Shown here: piece after piece, positions 22,123-33,216 of the stretch
How the letters are laid out: each line of letters begins with the position of its first letter
Position numbering within the stretch: position 1 is the stretch's first letter
NCBI RefSeq assembly: GCF_027942865.1
Contig: NC_134520.1
Span: 35,777,688-35,841,687, forward strand
Direction of reading: 5' to 3'
Length of the DNA stretch: 64,000 bases
Source: Odontesthes bonariensis
Lineage: Eukaryota > Chordata > Actinopteri > Atheriniformes > Atherinopsidae
Position numbers and translations under genes: made by a program
The notes under the pieces: model-generated
What the model was told of the DNA's origin: nothing
Database searches by the model: none
Seen by the model: the letters and a program-made list of their open reading frames with translations, nothing else

Positions 22123-23734
22123 TCAGGGCTGTGACTTCTGACCCGAGTGAGATGTCATGTGGGAATCCAAAAACCTTCTATGTTTGAAACTTTCACCGTA
22201 AACTTCACAGGCGTACGGCTGCACGCCGGTATGAAGGCTCATGTGGTGCAATAAAGTACGACTATATCTCAAACGCTTGCTGCATATCTCACAGCTATAC
22301 AGCTTCTCTTTGGAGTGAGTTTGCGTGTGGAAAATCAGATGATTGCTTTGACTAAACGTCTTTCCGCATGTTTTGCAAGAATACGGTTTCTCACCCGTGT
22401 GAATTCTCATGTGGATGTTCAAATGATTGCTGCCCTTGAAACTTTTACCACATATTTTGCAAGGGTAAAGGCTGAGTTATACTTCTTTTTACTGCCCTTG
22501 CGCTTTCTTCTTGCGTTTATGTTAATGGCTCGAGACGTTTATACTTCATTTAGCTTTGCCGGCGCTTGCGTGTGCTGCGTGGCGATTCACCGCCAGGAGA
22601 GTAGGTGGAGTAGCGGGTTTTTTCAATGACAAGCCTACTATGATGAAAGGAAATTCACCGCCAGGACCTCTTCGAGTGATTCATGCTTCTTCTTCTTGTA
22701 AATAGCCGGTATTTTGTCAGATTTTCAACACCTTGGGGGTCTAAACGACTACTTTCTCGCCTGAAAATGTTTCAAATGTTGCTAAAGTTACATATTTACA
22801 GAGTTTATAGCTTAAGGGAAATCAGCTTTTCAGGCCGGCTGATTTCGGCTCGGGCAGGAGTGAAGTGCACTGTGTGTAAACGCTCTGCATACTGTCTGAT
22901 CGATGAGTATGCCGTTTTCAAGTAGTAGGCTAGTGTCTTTTCTTGCGTGAAGTTTAGAAAATTGAGATGACACAGGTAAGCACGCAAGGGGGGGCTTGCA
23001 ACCGCGCAAGGGCTTGCGTTTCTTCTTGCGTCTTGCTTTGCGTCTTGCGTTACCGACTATAAACCAGGCTTCAGGCTTTTCTCCCCTGTGAGTGCTCCTG
23101 TGCCTTTTCAGCTGTGATGCCTTTATACATTTTTTCCCACAAGTTTTGCAAGCGTAAGACTCACCTGTGTGAGTCCTCGTGTGGACATTCAAACTACTGC
23201 GTAAAGAGAAACTTTTTCCGCATATTTTGCAGGAATACGGCTTCTCGCCCGTGTGCACCCTGTAATGGGTCTTAATTTGGGACCTAAACTTAAAGGCTTT
23301 TCCACAAACATCACATTCTATCAACTTTTTAGCTGTGTCGGTATTACAAAGACTCTCTGACATCAGAGAGTTGTCCACATTGTCACTGTGATGTCTCTGC
23401 TCTTCAATTCGACTTGATCCAGAGTCTTGAAACGTGCTTCCTTCCTGATCTTGGCTCTCAGCTTCAGGAGAGTTTTGATAGAGGAGGTGCTCGCTGTTTG
23501 GTTCTGGTTCACTGTGCTCAGTTTCCTGATAAGTGGGAGTCACCAGAATGGAATCGGTCTCCAGCTTCAGAACAACTTGCTCTTCCTCTTGACTGGTGCA
23601 CAACTCCTCCTCTTCCTCTTTAATCTGTGGAAGTTCTGCTTCCTCCTGGTCAGCATCGGAGTTCCTCCTCTGGTTACAGAGCTGATGGCCAGCAAGAACC
23701 TCCTCGTTGTTGCAGGTAAAATGCTGTGGAAGAT
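22123..23734 (-). pseudogene. Zinc-finger terminal exon D, broken by an insertion
   Basis: This is a paralogue of exon C. From 23734 it opens normally (DLPQHFTCNNEEVLAGHQ, linker with PQIKEEEEELCTSQ) and encodes three fingers. The frame then runs into a 605-bp insertion (22468-23072) and stops at 22830. The remaining fingers lie beyond the insertion at 22123-22467. That half has further damage: the last finger reads CEVYGESF, losing its second Cys, and one finger is missing compared with C (C's fingers 5 and 6 are merged into one). The truncated frame joined to the exon at 27124 would give 358 residues with three fingers and an unrelated basic tail. I call it a pseudogene, but a short product is possible. 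Confidence 0.9.
22468..23072. mobile_element. DNA-transposon-like insertion in exon D
   Basis: The inserted 605 bp has imperfect inverted ends (GGCTGAGTTATAC against GCCTGGTTTATAG) and repeated CTTGCG motifs near both ends (CTTGCGCTTTCTTCTTGCG and CTTGCGTTTCTTCTTGCG). The uninterrupted sequence is seen in exon C (GGGTAAGGCTTTTC). The target duplication cannot be fixed because AGGC occurs at both junctions. A Harbinger-like origin is a guess. Confidence 0.6.
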
Positions 23735-24618
23735 CTGGGTGGAATGAAAACACAAAAAGACTGTTAGCAAGTTTTCAGCTAACAGCTCTTTGGGAATCAC
23801 CTTGTTGCCTCAGAAATCCTGTTTTGTGTCTGTCACACTGTGTTATCTTTGCTGTTTTTCACACATCCAGCTAAAGAAATGGGAACAAATCTTAATTCCA
23901 GTCTAAAACCCACAAAGAGCTTCTAGATTATTCATTTTTGGTGGCATAAAACAGTTTAATCATTTCATTTATATTAATTGTTCCATAATTAGTCATTAGA
24001 TTATATCTTATATTCCTTTTTTAAGCTTTAAATTGAATCTTATTTACTTTTTCTTGATGTTGAATAACATAATCTTATTATTGTCTGTTTTTTTTTTACT
24101 TTTAGACGTGATAAGTCATTATTTTGGAATTAGGATTTTTTTTTAAACTGAATTTCATATATTAATTTGACTCTTTTGGTAACTGAAAGCAGTTTTAAAC
24201 GTAAATGTACAAAAAAGTTGAAACTATGAAGCTGTTTTTCACAGATGCAGCTAAAGAAATGGGAACAAATGATGTGTCTCTGTGACAGGCTGCTGGGAAC
24301 AAAGTGCCTAAAGATCCAGTTTAAAATGGCTTCTTTGCTAAGTTGTCTGTTCTGTGTGGACACAACACTGGTTCATCCCTCGAGTTAGGAGCCTTTTTCC
24401 TGCCTGAATGGTTCATAGCTCAGAGTTAAAGGGACAGTTCGCCTCTTTTGACATGAAGCTGTATGACATCCCATATCAGCAACATCATTTCTGAACATCT
24501 TCTTACCCCCTGCTGCGTCCTGTGAGCAGAGTTCCAGCCTCGTTTTGGTGTTGATGAAGGTAGTCCGGCTAGTTGGCTGGGGTTTAAAAAATAAAGCGTT
24601 TTGCTTCTCAGAACAACA

Positions 24619-24896
24619 TGTCAGAATCCGTGTTTTTGGTCACCTTGTTCTCTCCTGTGTTTTTGGTTTTCCCTTGTTAATTTGCCCCAGATGTTTTGAG
24701 TTCCCCTGATTACCGTCATGTGTGTTTAAGTTCAGTTCTGTCCCTTGTTCCCTTTCAGATTCTTGTATGTCTCCAAGTGCTTTAGTTTCTGTATATGTTG
24801 CTCCTTACGTTTGGACTATTGTTAATAAAACGCATTTCTTTTCACAACAAGGAGTTCCTGTTGCCTTTGGATCCGACTCACCCACAACCCGTGACA
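24619..24896 (+). mobile_element. Solo-LTR-like insertion, 278 bp
   Basis: It begins TGTCAGAATCC and ends ACCCGTGACA, with an AATAAA near the 3' end, and is flanked by CAACA and CAATA (4 of 5). The other copies of the host MITE read uninterrupted GAACAATATGCG here, which fixes the boundaries. No coding sequence. Confidence 0.7.
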
Positions 24897-25334
24897 CAAT
24901 ATGCGTTCAAAAGAGTAATACATTTGCATCACAAAATGGTTCTCCAGGAAAATGTCAGAGCTCACAATCTCTTGGCCCTATTTTCTCTCCCTTCGTATCA
25001 CTGCCTGCTGTGCAGACCGAGCAGCAAACAGCGTAACAGGCGCGGCTGTCGGCAGGCGGCAGCAGGCAGTGATACGAAGGGAGAGAAAATAGGGCCAAGA
25101 GATTGTGAGGTCTGACTTTTTCCTGGAGAACCATTTTGTGATGCAAATGTATTACTCTGTTGAACGCATATTGTTCTGAGAAGCAAAACGCTTTATTTTT
25201 TAAACCCCAGCCAACTAGCCGGACTACCTTCATCAACACCAAAACGAGGCTGGAACTCTGCTCACAGGACGCAGCAGGGGGTAAGAAGATGTTCAGAAAT
25301 GATGCTGCTGATATGGGATGTTACACAGCTTCAT

Positions 25335-25835
25335 GTCACAGCAGCTTTAAAATCTTTACTCTGGCTTCCAGTCAGTCACAGAATAGATTTTAAAAGTCTG
25401 CTGATGGTTTAACTCTGTGATATGTTCAGAGAATATAAAGCCAGCAGAGCTCTTAGATCCAAGGACTCAGGTCAGCTGGTCCAGTCCAGAGTCCAGACTA
25501 AACATGGAGAAGCAGCATTTAGCTGTTATGCTGCAAACAAGTGGAACAAACTGCCAGTGGAGATTAAACTCTCACCAAATGGAGACATTTTTAAATCCAG
25601 GTTAAAAACATTTCTGTTCTCATGTGTCTATGCATGAAATCTGCACGATATCTTTGAACTTATCTGGACTGTTGCTTGTTTTTAAATTCATTTAAATTAT
25701 TTTTTGTTTCTCTTTATATTATTTCATGTATTTTTAATGCTTCTTCCACTCCCTGCTGCAATGATTTTATTTTATGTAAAGCACTTTGAATTGTTTATAC
25801 ATGAAATGTGCTACATAAATAAATTTGATTTGATG
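25335..25835 (+). mobile_element. L2-type LINE 3' end
   Basis: It encodes the end of an L2-type reverse transcriptase (KHGEAAFSCYAANKWNKLPV, stop near 25637). A 3' UTR follows with CACTTTGAATTGTTTATAC and an AAATTTGATTTGA tail. It is inserted in the right arm of the TTAA element. Confidence 0.75.
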
Positions 25836-26179
25836 TCAAAAGAGACGAACTATCCCTTTAAGTGGCTTAACAGAGAAAAAACACATTCCTCTGAAGATGC
25901 TCAGGTACAAGGACTGGACTGAAGATGAGGGAAGAAGCAGAAAATGTCCAAAGAGACACTCTGAAAGAGCTTCAGGAAGCTGCAGAACTGCTGATCAGGA
26001 CACAGAAAGGCTGGATCAACAGTAATCATCTCAACTCTGGGTCAGGACTCCTGGATTTAGCTGAAATAATTCTAATACAACACATCACTGAAACAAGAAA
26101 TGGAGACATGAGTCATTTTTAATTTGATGCCTGCAACATGTTGTCGAGATGTCGAATCAGCTCCTACTGGTCCCCCCTA

Positions 26180-26575
26180 AAACAAAACTCAAACCAAAGG
26201 TGACCGAGCCTTTGTGGTAGCGGCCCCTGGGCCCCTGGGCTCTGGAATAACCTTCCCTGGCAACATTCGATCTGCAGGATCTTTTGAGGCTTTTAAATCC
26301 TCCTTAAAAACACACATTTTCTCCCTGGCTTTTAATCATATTTAAGTAGACTCTTGGCTGATAACCTTGATTTGTTTTATATCTTTATTTTATTTATTTG
26401 AACTCATTTTATTCTATTTTATTGCACTGTGCTGAAGTATCTATTGATTTTAACTGCTTGGAACGGTAACATTATCTGAGTCACTTTTACCTTTTAATGC
26501 AGCTTTTATGGTGTACAGCACTTTGGTCAACCTCGGTTGTTTTTTTTAAATGTGCTCTATAAATAAATTTGATTT
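26180..26575 (+). mobile_element. L2/CR1-type LINE 3' end
   Basis: It reads a decayed LINE C-terminus (LWNN.P..., SFEAFKSSLKTHIFSLAF) and then a 3' UTR ending in TGTGCTCTATAAATAAA. It joins tail to tail with the inverted LINE end at 26557-26882. Confidence 0.6.
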
Positions 26576-26882
26576 ATTTATAGAGCACATTTCATGTACA
26601 AACAATTCAAAGTGCTTCACATAAAATAAAAGCATTGCAGCAGGGAGTGGAAGAAGCATTAAAAATACATAAAAGAATATAAAGAGAAACAAATAAAAAC
26701 ATTTAAATGAATTTAAAGACAAGCAACAGTCTAGATAAGTTAAAAAAGATTTCATGCACAGACACATGAGAAAAGAAATGTCTTTAACCTGGATTTAAAA
26801 AATGTCTCTATTTGGTGAAAGTTTAATCTCCACTGGCAGTTTGTTCCACTTGTTTGCATCATAACAGCTAAATGCTGCAAAA
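26557..26882 (-). mobile_element. L2-type LINE 3' end, minus strand
   Basis: Inverted copy of the 3' ends at 11167 and 25335 (TTTCATGTACAAACAATTCA, CAGGGAGTGGAAGAAGCATT, CTCCACTGGCAGTTTGTTCC). No intact frame. Confidence 0.7.
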
Positions 26883-26894
26883 ATAAAGATAGAA

Positions 26895-27045
26895 AGACAG
26901 ATAAGTACTTTATTCATCCCAATTTAGGAAACTATTTTGTTGCAGCAGCATACAGTAAAAGATATGTAAACAATTAAAGTAAAATCAAGCGAATAAAATA
27001 AAAATAGTAAATAAACATTAGCTATATAAAGTTTGAGTTGAGTTT
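26895..27045 (-). mobile_element. LINE-type tail (CTTTATTCATCCC family)
   Basis: AGTACTTTATTCATCCCAATTTAGGAAACT and the following A/T-rich DNA match the repeats at 32469-32841 and 40324-40480. Confidence 0.55.
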
Positions 27046-27123
27046 CCTTAAAGTTGGGTCTGCAGCAGGTTTATTACAGTGATGAAGCTGCAGCTTCATC
27101 CAGCCCATCACTGTGTTTCATAC

Positions 27124-27295
27124 CTATTCTTTGGAGCTTTATTCCGGGTTTCCAGGTGACATCCAGCAGCCTGCGCTGCCGGTCGATCTCCTCCTCGTAC
27201 CGGACGATGGTTTTCTCAAACTCTGAGAATATTTCCTCAGCAGCAGCAGTGAGCCGCTGGCTGATAAACTCTCTCAGATGCTGAGCTGAAGACAT
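27124..27295 (-). CDS. First exon shared by zinc-finger units C and D
   Basis: Fifty-seven codons plus one base, starting MSSAQHLREFISQRL with VRYEEEIDR in the coiled-coil-like segment and KLQRI at the end. The donor ATAG|GTATGA at 27123 is phase 1. It is the only first exon upstream of both terminal exons D (3.4 kb downstream) and C (6.4 kb). Because D is broken, useful transcripts should skip D and join C. Its sequence and 5' flank are nearly the same as the first exon of gene E. Confidence 0.88.
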
Positions 27296-27359
27296 TGTTG
27301 CTGCTCACACTCACAGATTCAGCTCAGACAACACAGCGAAGCTAACTCTGCTAACGCTT

Positions 27360-27385
27360 TCAGTTCACTTCCTGTTTCCTGTGTA
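27360..27385 (-). promoter_or_regulatory. ETS-like sites upstream of the C/D first exon
   Basis: The gene strand carries two neighbouring GGAA cores (CAGGAAACAGGAAGTGAAC) about 70 bases upstream of the ATG. The same block lies upstream of gene E (31620-31645), so the promoter was duplicated with the exon. Motif-based inference only. Confidence 0.4.
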
Positions 27386-27525
27386 AAGCTCCGACGGAAA
27401 CAGCGAGTTCACTTTTTTTAAGTTCCGCCTTCAAAAACACAAACTGCTTCTTTCTGTTTTTTTAAAATCAGCTGGTGGAGGTTTTTTTTTATGCAGTTCA
27501 CACACAACATTTTACAAGACAACAT

Positions 27526-28272
27526 TGTTATAAATTGGCTTTATTCTTAGACTTTATGTATTCATATTCTGTAGTTCACTAAATAATCTATGTTTGTACG
27601 TTTACACTCTGCTCATAAATCCAGGCTGAAAACGGTTCTATTTAGCTGTGCATATGACACCTGAAAGTATTTTATCTGCACTCGTCACTTTTAAATTAAT
27701 TAATTGATTATTTTTAATGGGTTTTTTAATTTTTATTATTATTATTTATTTATTTATTAATGATTTTATTGCCTTCTTGTGTAGCTGTGAAGCACTTTGA
27801 ATTTGCCTTGTTTATGAATTGTGCTCTATAAATAAAATTGCCTTGCCATACAAACGCAATGTATGTCCAAGACTTTAAGATGACGCAGCGGGATAAAATA
27901 ACTGGGTCAGATAAAGCGTCTCTTAGGACAGACAGGTCTGGTGCAGTAGATGCACGCCTGAAACAACACTCACACACACGTTGTTTATCACATCCAAAGA
28001 ACACGACGAAGATGGTGGATGGCCTGCTCACATCACTAGTAAATGTTTAATGATACGTTGTCAAGTGTAGGTACAACCTCTGACATAATGGTGAACATAA
28101 ATATGAAATGTTTCCGGATATCGGGACTCGGTCGGACGGATTTTATGCGAGAACTCTGTCTCTCCGAGTCCAGCGCTGATACTTGACTTACGTGACCACC
28201 AATAAATACTTTGTTTAACTTAAGACTTCTCCAGCTTGTTCTTGGGCTTCCAATAAAAGAATCGGGCTAACA
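27526..28272 (+). mobile_element. Solo-LTR-like insertion, 747 bp, ACAT target duplication
   Basis: The segment starts TGTTATAAATTGG, ends GGGCTAACA, and is flanked by ACAT (27522-27525, 28273-28276). The paralogous locus at 32171-32190 reads ACAAGATAACATCC with one ACAT and no insert. A polyadenylation-like AATAAA lies near its end. An L2-type tail (27600-27846) is nested inside. The 4-bp duplication fits Gypsy-type LTR elements. Confidence 0.75.
27600..27846 (+). mobile_element. L2-type LINE 3' tail
   Basis: It carries GCTGTGCATATGACACCTGA, AGCACTTTGAATTTGCCTTG and an AATAAAATTGCCTTGCC end; it is the reverse of 3400-3600. It is nested in the LTR-like insertion. Confidence 0.65.
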
Positions 28273-28508
28273 ACATCCTTCTGTCATACACCAGGTGTAC
28301 GGTCGGGTTCAGTCTTCTGAACCTCTGGAGAAAGGGACTGAAACACCAACCTACTGACCGATAGACCGCCCCTCAACCCTCTGAGGATACTTGAGTAAAA
28401 GTACTCTGTTACACTTCTGCCCTGTAAATATGATTGTTTGTTTAATTTAGGCTCTGAGAAGAGCAGAGAGCTCTTGGGGGGTTTTCAGCACAACTGAGAT
28501 GGACTTAA

Positions 28509-29422
28509 AGGGATAGTTTGCCTCTTTTGACATGAAGCTGTGTAACATCCCATATCAGCAACATCATTTCTGAACATCTTCTTACCCCCTGCTGCGTCCT
28601 GTGAGCAGAGTTCCAGCCTCGTTTTGGTGTTGATGAAGGTAGTCCGGCTAGTTGGCTGGGGTTTAAAAAATAAAGCGTTTTGCTTCTCAAAACAATATGC
28701 GTTCAACAGAGTAATACATTTGCATCACAAAATCGTTCTCCAGGAAAAAGTCAGACCTCACAATCGCTTGGCCCTATTTTCTCTCCCTTCGTATCACTGC
28801 GTTCAGCCACCTGAGCAGCAAACACCGTAACAGGCACGGCTGTCGGCAGGCGTCTTTCCTTTCTTTCCTTTTGTTTCCTTTTGTTTCTTTTCCTTTTGTT
28901 GTCTTTGCTTTCCTTCTCTTTCCTTTCATTTCCTTCTTTCTTTCCTTTTCTTTTGTTTCCTTTAATTTCCTTTCCTTCTCTTTCCTTCCTTTCCTTTTCT
29001 TTTCTTTTGTTTCCTTTCCTTCCTTTTCTTTTGTTTACCTGCTGTGCATACCGAAGTGCAGACCGAGCAGTCCCCTGCTTCCGAGCAGCAAACACCGTAA
29101 CAGGTGCGGCTATCGCTAGGTGGCTAAACGCATTGATATGAAGGGAGGAAAAAATAGCGCTAAGAGATTGTGAGGTCTGACTTTTTCCTGGAGAACGATT
29201 TTGTGATGTAAATGTATTACTCTTTTGAACGCATATTGTTCTGAGAAGCAAAACGCTTTATTTTTTAAACCCCAGCCAACTAGCCGGACTACCTTCATCA
29301 ACACCAAAACGAGGCTGGAACTCGGCTCACAGGACGCAGCAGGGGGTAAGAAGATGTTCAGAAATGATGTTGCTGATATGGGATGTCATACAGCTTCATG
29401 TCAAAAGAGGCGAACTATACCT
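28509..29422. mobile_element. TTAA-flanked foldback MITE with central pyrimidine tract
   Basis: Ends are AGGGATAGTTTGCCTC and the complement of AGGTATAGTTCGCC, with TTAA flanks (28505-28508, 29423-29426). The paralogous site at 32413-32416 has a single TTAA in GGACTTAAAGGAATAAAAAT, a precise empty site. Between the arms lies a 180-base C/T-rich tract (28855-29037, built from TTTCC and CTTTT). Confidence 0.9.
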
Positions 29423-29683
29423 TTAAAGGAATAAAAATGAAAAATATAGCATCAAGTCAAACTTGTGGCCCAGTTAAGTAGCAGAGGGAGAGATAAATGG
29501 CCAAACTGAGGACAACAGGACAAATAGAGAGAATAGGTCAAAGTTGGCAGGTCTATTGGCAGTCTGAAAGAGATGAAACCCAGATTTTAATCATCCCATC
29601 TCCAACAGTCTCATCACATTAGAACACATTCACTCCTTATGTCCCAAGCTTTTCTTACTGGATAAACGTTTCCTGCTGACATT

Positions 29684-30408
29684 TTAGTACCACTTCTGAC
29701 CTAAGTGAGTTCTATTGTGGGAATTCAATTGATTTGTCCGTCTGAAACTTTTCCCACATATTTTGCAAGGAAATGGCTTCTCTCCTGTGTGAATTCTCAT
29801 GTGGACTTTCAGATGATTTGTGCGTCTGAATCTTTTCCCGCATATTTTACAAAGAAACGGCTTCTCTCCAGTGTGAATTCTCGTGTGGGCATTCAAAGTA
29901 CTGCGTAAAGTGAAACTATTTCCGCATATTTTGCAATAAAACGGCTTCTCGCCCGTGTGCACCCTGTAATGAGTCTTAATTTGGGACCTAAACTTAAAGG
30001 CTTTTCCACAAACATCACATTCTATCAACTTTTTAGCTGTGTCGGTATTACAAAGACTCTCTGACATCAGAGAGTTGTCCACATTGTCACTGTGATGTCT
30101 CTGCTCTTCAATTCGACTTGATCCAGAGTCTTGAAACGTGCTTCCTTCCTGATCTTGGCTCTCAGCTTCAGGACAGTTTTGATAGAGGAGGTGGTCGCTG
30201 TTTGGTTCTGGTTCACTGTGGTCAGTTTCCTGATAAGTGGGAGTCACCAGAATGGAATCGGTCTCCAGCTTCAGAACAACTTGCTCTTCCTCTTTAAACT
30301 CTGGAAGTTCTGGTTCCTCCCGGTCAGCATTGGAGTTCCTCCTCTGGTTACAGAGCTGCTGGCCAGCAAGAACCTCCTCGTTGTTCCAGATAAAATGCTG
30401 TGGGAGAT
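29684..30408 (-). CDS. Zinc-finger gene E, terminal exon (4 fingers)
   Basis: The exon opens after ATTCCACCCAG in phase 1 (DLPQHFIWNNEEVLAGQQ). The linker is nearly that of C (PEFKEEEQVVLKLETD). Four intact C2H2 fingers follow: [51 protein letters not shown] and CKICGKSFRRTNQLN. Joined to exon 1 (31384-31555) the protein is 298 residues, short for the family. Finger contact positions differ from C, so its DNA target should differ. Confidence 0.95.
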
Positions 30409-30439
30409 CTGGGTGGAATAAAAACACAAAGAGGCTGTT

Positions 30440-30921
30440 GGTGACCATCAGAAAGATGTTAGAAAATACATCAAGGACTGAAAATATTTCAACAGTGAAA
30501 CAAGATTCTAATTAATCTGTTCATCAAATAATATTAATGTTGCAGTTAAACAATGAATGTGGATTTTGAGAGTATGCATATTCAAATTTCAGCTTTTTAA
30601 AAGAGTAAAACACTCAGATGTTATTGGACAGTTGAATCCCCCACAGCCAGCAGGAACATCTGACTGACCAGGTAACCACCTAAAAACTACAACATCCAGA
30701 CTCACTCTTCATCATCTGGAAGGACATTAATGGAACAGAATGAAACCACCAATGACCACAATAACAGCAGATTGATTCTATTTCTTAAGGACATCACTTT
30801 CAGATCCTGTTCATCTGCTGGAGATAGTTCTTTAGGCCTGACACTTCTTCTTTTGTCCTCCACTTGTCCAGTTTCCTCAAATGTTTTAAGGACACACTGC
30901 ACACCATGCTGAGATATGCCA
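30440..30921 (-). mobile_element. Insertion in gene E intron with Tc1-like transposase fragment
   Basis: Relative to the C and D introns, about 480 bases are extra here. The minus strand at 30702-30902 reads a Tc1-type helix-turn-helix segment (FEETGQVEDKRRSVRPKELS, then MSLRNR), the DNA-binding N-terminal part of the transposase. The catalytic part is absent and the frame decays after LLLL. Confidence 0.65.
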
Positions 30922-31383
30922 AGTTTTCAGCTAACAGCTCTTTGGGAATCACCTTGTTGCTGCAGAAATCCTGTTTTCTGTCTGTCAGACTGTGTTATCT
31001 TTGCTGTTTTTCACACATGCAGCTAAGGAAATGGGAACAAATCTTAATTCCAGTCTAAAACCCACAAAGAGCTTCTAGATTATTCATTTCTGGTGGCATA
31101 AAACAGTTTAATCATTTCATTTATATTAATTGTTCCATAATTAGTCATTAGATTATATCTTATATTCCTTTTCTTAAGCTTTAAATTGAATCTTATTTAC
31201 TTTTTCTTGATGCTGAATAACATATAATGCTTATTATTGTCTGTTTTTTTTTTCTACTTTTAGACGTGATAACGTTCATTATTTTGGGATTAGGTTTTTT
31301 TTTTTTTTTTTAAACTGAATTTCTTATACTAATTTGACTCTTTTGGTAACTGAAAGATTTACATCCATCTCAGTGTTCCTCAC

Positions 31384-31555
31384 CTGCTGTGTGGAGCTTT
31401 ATTCCGGGTTTCCAGGTGACATCCAGCAGCCTGCGCTGCCGGTCGATCTCCTCCTCGTACCGGACGATGGTTTTCTCAAACTCTGAGAATATTTCCTCAG
31501 CAGCAGCAGTGAGCCGCTGGCTGATAAACTCTCTCAGATGCTGAACTGAAGACAT
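31384..31555 (-). CDS. Zinc-finger gene E, first exon
   Basis: Fifty-seven codons plus one base, starting MSSVQHLREFISQRL and ending KLHTA. The donor GCAG|GTGAGG at 31383 is phase 1 and fits the terminal exon at 30408, with an intron of about 1 kb. The upstream flank is a duplicate of the C/D promoter region. Confidence 0.9.
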
Positions 31556-31759
31556 TGTTCCTGCTCACACTCACAGATTCAGCTCAGACAACACACCGAA
31601 GCTAACTCTGCTAACGCTTTCAGTTCAGTTCCTGTTTCCTGTGTAAAGCTCCGACGGAAACAGCGAGTTCACTTTTTTTAAGTTCCGCCTTCAAACACAA
31701 ACTGCTTCTTTTTTTAAAAACAAATAAGCTGGTGGAGGTTTTTTTTATGCAGTTCACAC

Positions 31760-32160
31760 TGCATAAAAGGAGAATGCTTTAAAAGAACAGTGATTTATAG
31801 GGGCATGCAGGAATGGAATCAGCTTCCAAAACCCATTTCACAAATTGATGGTAAATCTTTGTTTAAAAAGACCTTAAAGTACCTGTTTAATGGTAAGGGC
31901 CTTGTGGACTGATTTAGTATGTATGGAACTATCATGACTGGATTAGATGGAAGGAAACTGTGTATTTATGTTCTGAATTTCATGTAATTTGTAATGGAAT
32001 TGTGAATTTTGATTAATGCACTATATAATATACTCAATGCCATGAAATTATTTTTTGTAAAGTACTTTATTTGTAATGTATTTTGATGAGGTCCCCAGGA
32101 AGAATAGCGGCAGCTTGCTGCAGCTAATGGGGCTCCTAATAAATAAACAAACAAACAAAC
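31760..32160 (+). mobile_element. LINE 3' end with (AAAC)n tail
   Basis: It reads the end of a LINE-type frame (WNQLPKPISQIDGKSLFKKT, then a stop), a 3' UTR with GAGGTCCCCAGGAAGAATAG and CTAATGGGGCTCCTAATAAA, and an (AAAC)n tail. The paralogous empty site is at about 27497-27505. Confidence 0.75.
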
Positions 32161-32468
32161 ACACAACATTTTACAAGATAACATCCTTCTGTCATACACC
32201 AAGTGTACGGTCGGGTTCAGTCTTCTGAACCTCTGGAGAAAGGGACTGAAACACCAACCTACTGACCGATAGACGACCCCTCAATCCTCTGAGGATACTT
32301 GAGTAAAAGTACTCGGTTACACTTCTGACCTGTAAATATGATTGTTTGTTTCATTTAGGCTCTGAGAAGAGCAGGGAGCTCTTGGGGGGTTTTGTGCACA
32401 ACTGAGATGGACTTAAAGGAATAAAAATGAAAAATATAGCATCAAATCAATTAAACTTGTGGCCAGTT

Positions 32469-32841
32469 AATAGAATAGAATAGAAGTACTTTATTACTCC
32501 CAGCTGGGAAATTACTTTGCAGTTGCAGCATACAGACAAGGTTATAAATGAAATGAAATAGAATATAAAAATGCTATAAAATGTAAAAGTGCCGTAAAAT
32601 ATAAATGCAACTTAAAAGCAGTACCAGCTGAGATTCAGTTTGGAATGTGTATAAATATGTAGATATGTATATGTAAAATATGTACAGCAAAATTTGCAAC
32701 AAATGCAGTTGTGCGAAATTGAAATGACCATAATGAACATAATTAGTGCAGAACAATGATTAACTGTTATTATACAGAGTGATGGCATGTGGCAGGAAAG
32801 ATTTCCTGTATCTGTCCCTTCGACAGCGGAGCTGAAGCAGT
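32469..32841 (-). mobile_element. LINE-type insertion (CTTTATTACTCCC family)
   Basis: Read on the minus strand it is a LINE 3' region ending in GGGAGTAATAAAGTACTTC. CAGTTAA and CAGTTGA flank it. The other duplicate copy at about 29470-29480 reads CAGTTAAGTAGCAG without an insert. Confidence 0.7.
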
Positions 32842-33034
32842 TGAGTAGCAGAGGGAGATATAAATGGACAAACAGAGGACAACAAGACAAATAGAGAGAA
32901 TAGGTCAAAGTTGGCAGGTCTAAAAGAGATGAAAACCAGATTTTAATCATCCCATCTCCCACAGCGCAGTCTCATCACATTAGAACTCATTCACTCCTTA
33001 TGTCCCAAGCTTTGCTTGCTGGATAAACGTTTCC

Positions 33035-33216
33035 TGCTGACATTTTAGTACCACTTCTGACCTAAGTGAGTTCTAATTAGGGAATTCAATTTTACAAAAA
33101 TATTTTACAAAGAAATGGCTTCTCTCCTGTGTGAATTCTCATGTGGACTTTCAGATGATTTGTGCGTCTGAATCTTTTCCCGCATATTTTACTAGGAAAT
33201 GGCTGTTTCAGTCCTC
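33035..33216 (-). pseudogene. Zinc-finger terminal exon fragment H
   Basis: A truncated copy of the 3' part of gene E's terminal exon. It keeps one nearly complete finger, whose first Cys has become Ser ([15 protein letters not shown]), and a piece of the next, broken by a stop after CKIFL. It ends abruptly at 33216, where unrelated sequence begins. Confidence 0.8.

Larger units (their letters stand above)
24430..25857. mobile_element. TTAA-flanked foldback MITE (AGGGACAGTTCGCC family) with nested insertions
   Basis: TTAA flanks lie at 24426-24429 and 25858-25861. The left flank (CTGAATGGTTCATAGCTCAG) matches that of the 21380 copy, so both were duplicated with exons C and D. A solo-LTR-like element (24619-24896) and an L2-type LINE end (about 25335-25835) are inserted within it. 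Confidence 0.85.
31556..33216. repeat. Segmental duplication, copy 2 (matches 27296-29860)
   Basis: After its insertions are removed, this stretch follows 27296-29860: promoter flank, the CTTCTGTCATACACCA block, GAGATGGACTTAAAGGAATA, the TAGCAGAGGGAGA block, and part of a finger exon. Copy 1 holds the LTR (27526) and the TTAA MITE (28509). Copy 2 holds LINE insertions at 31760-32160 and 32469-32841. Confidence 0.85.
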
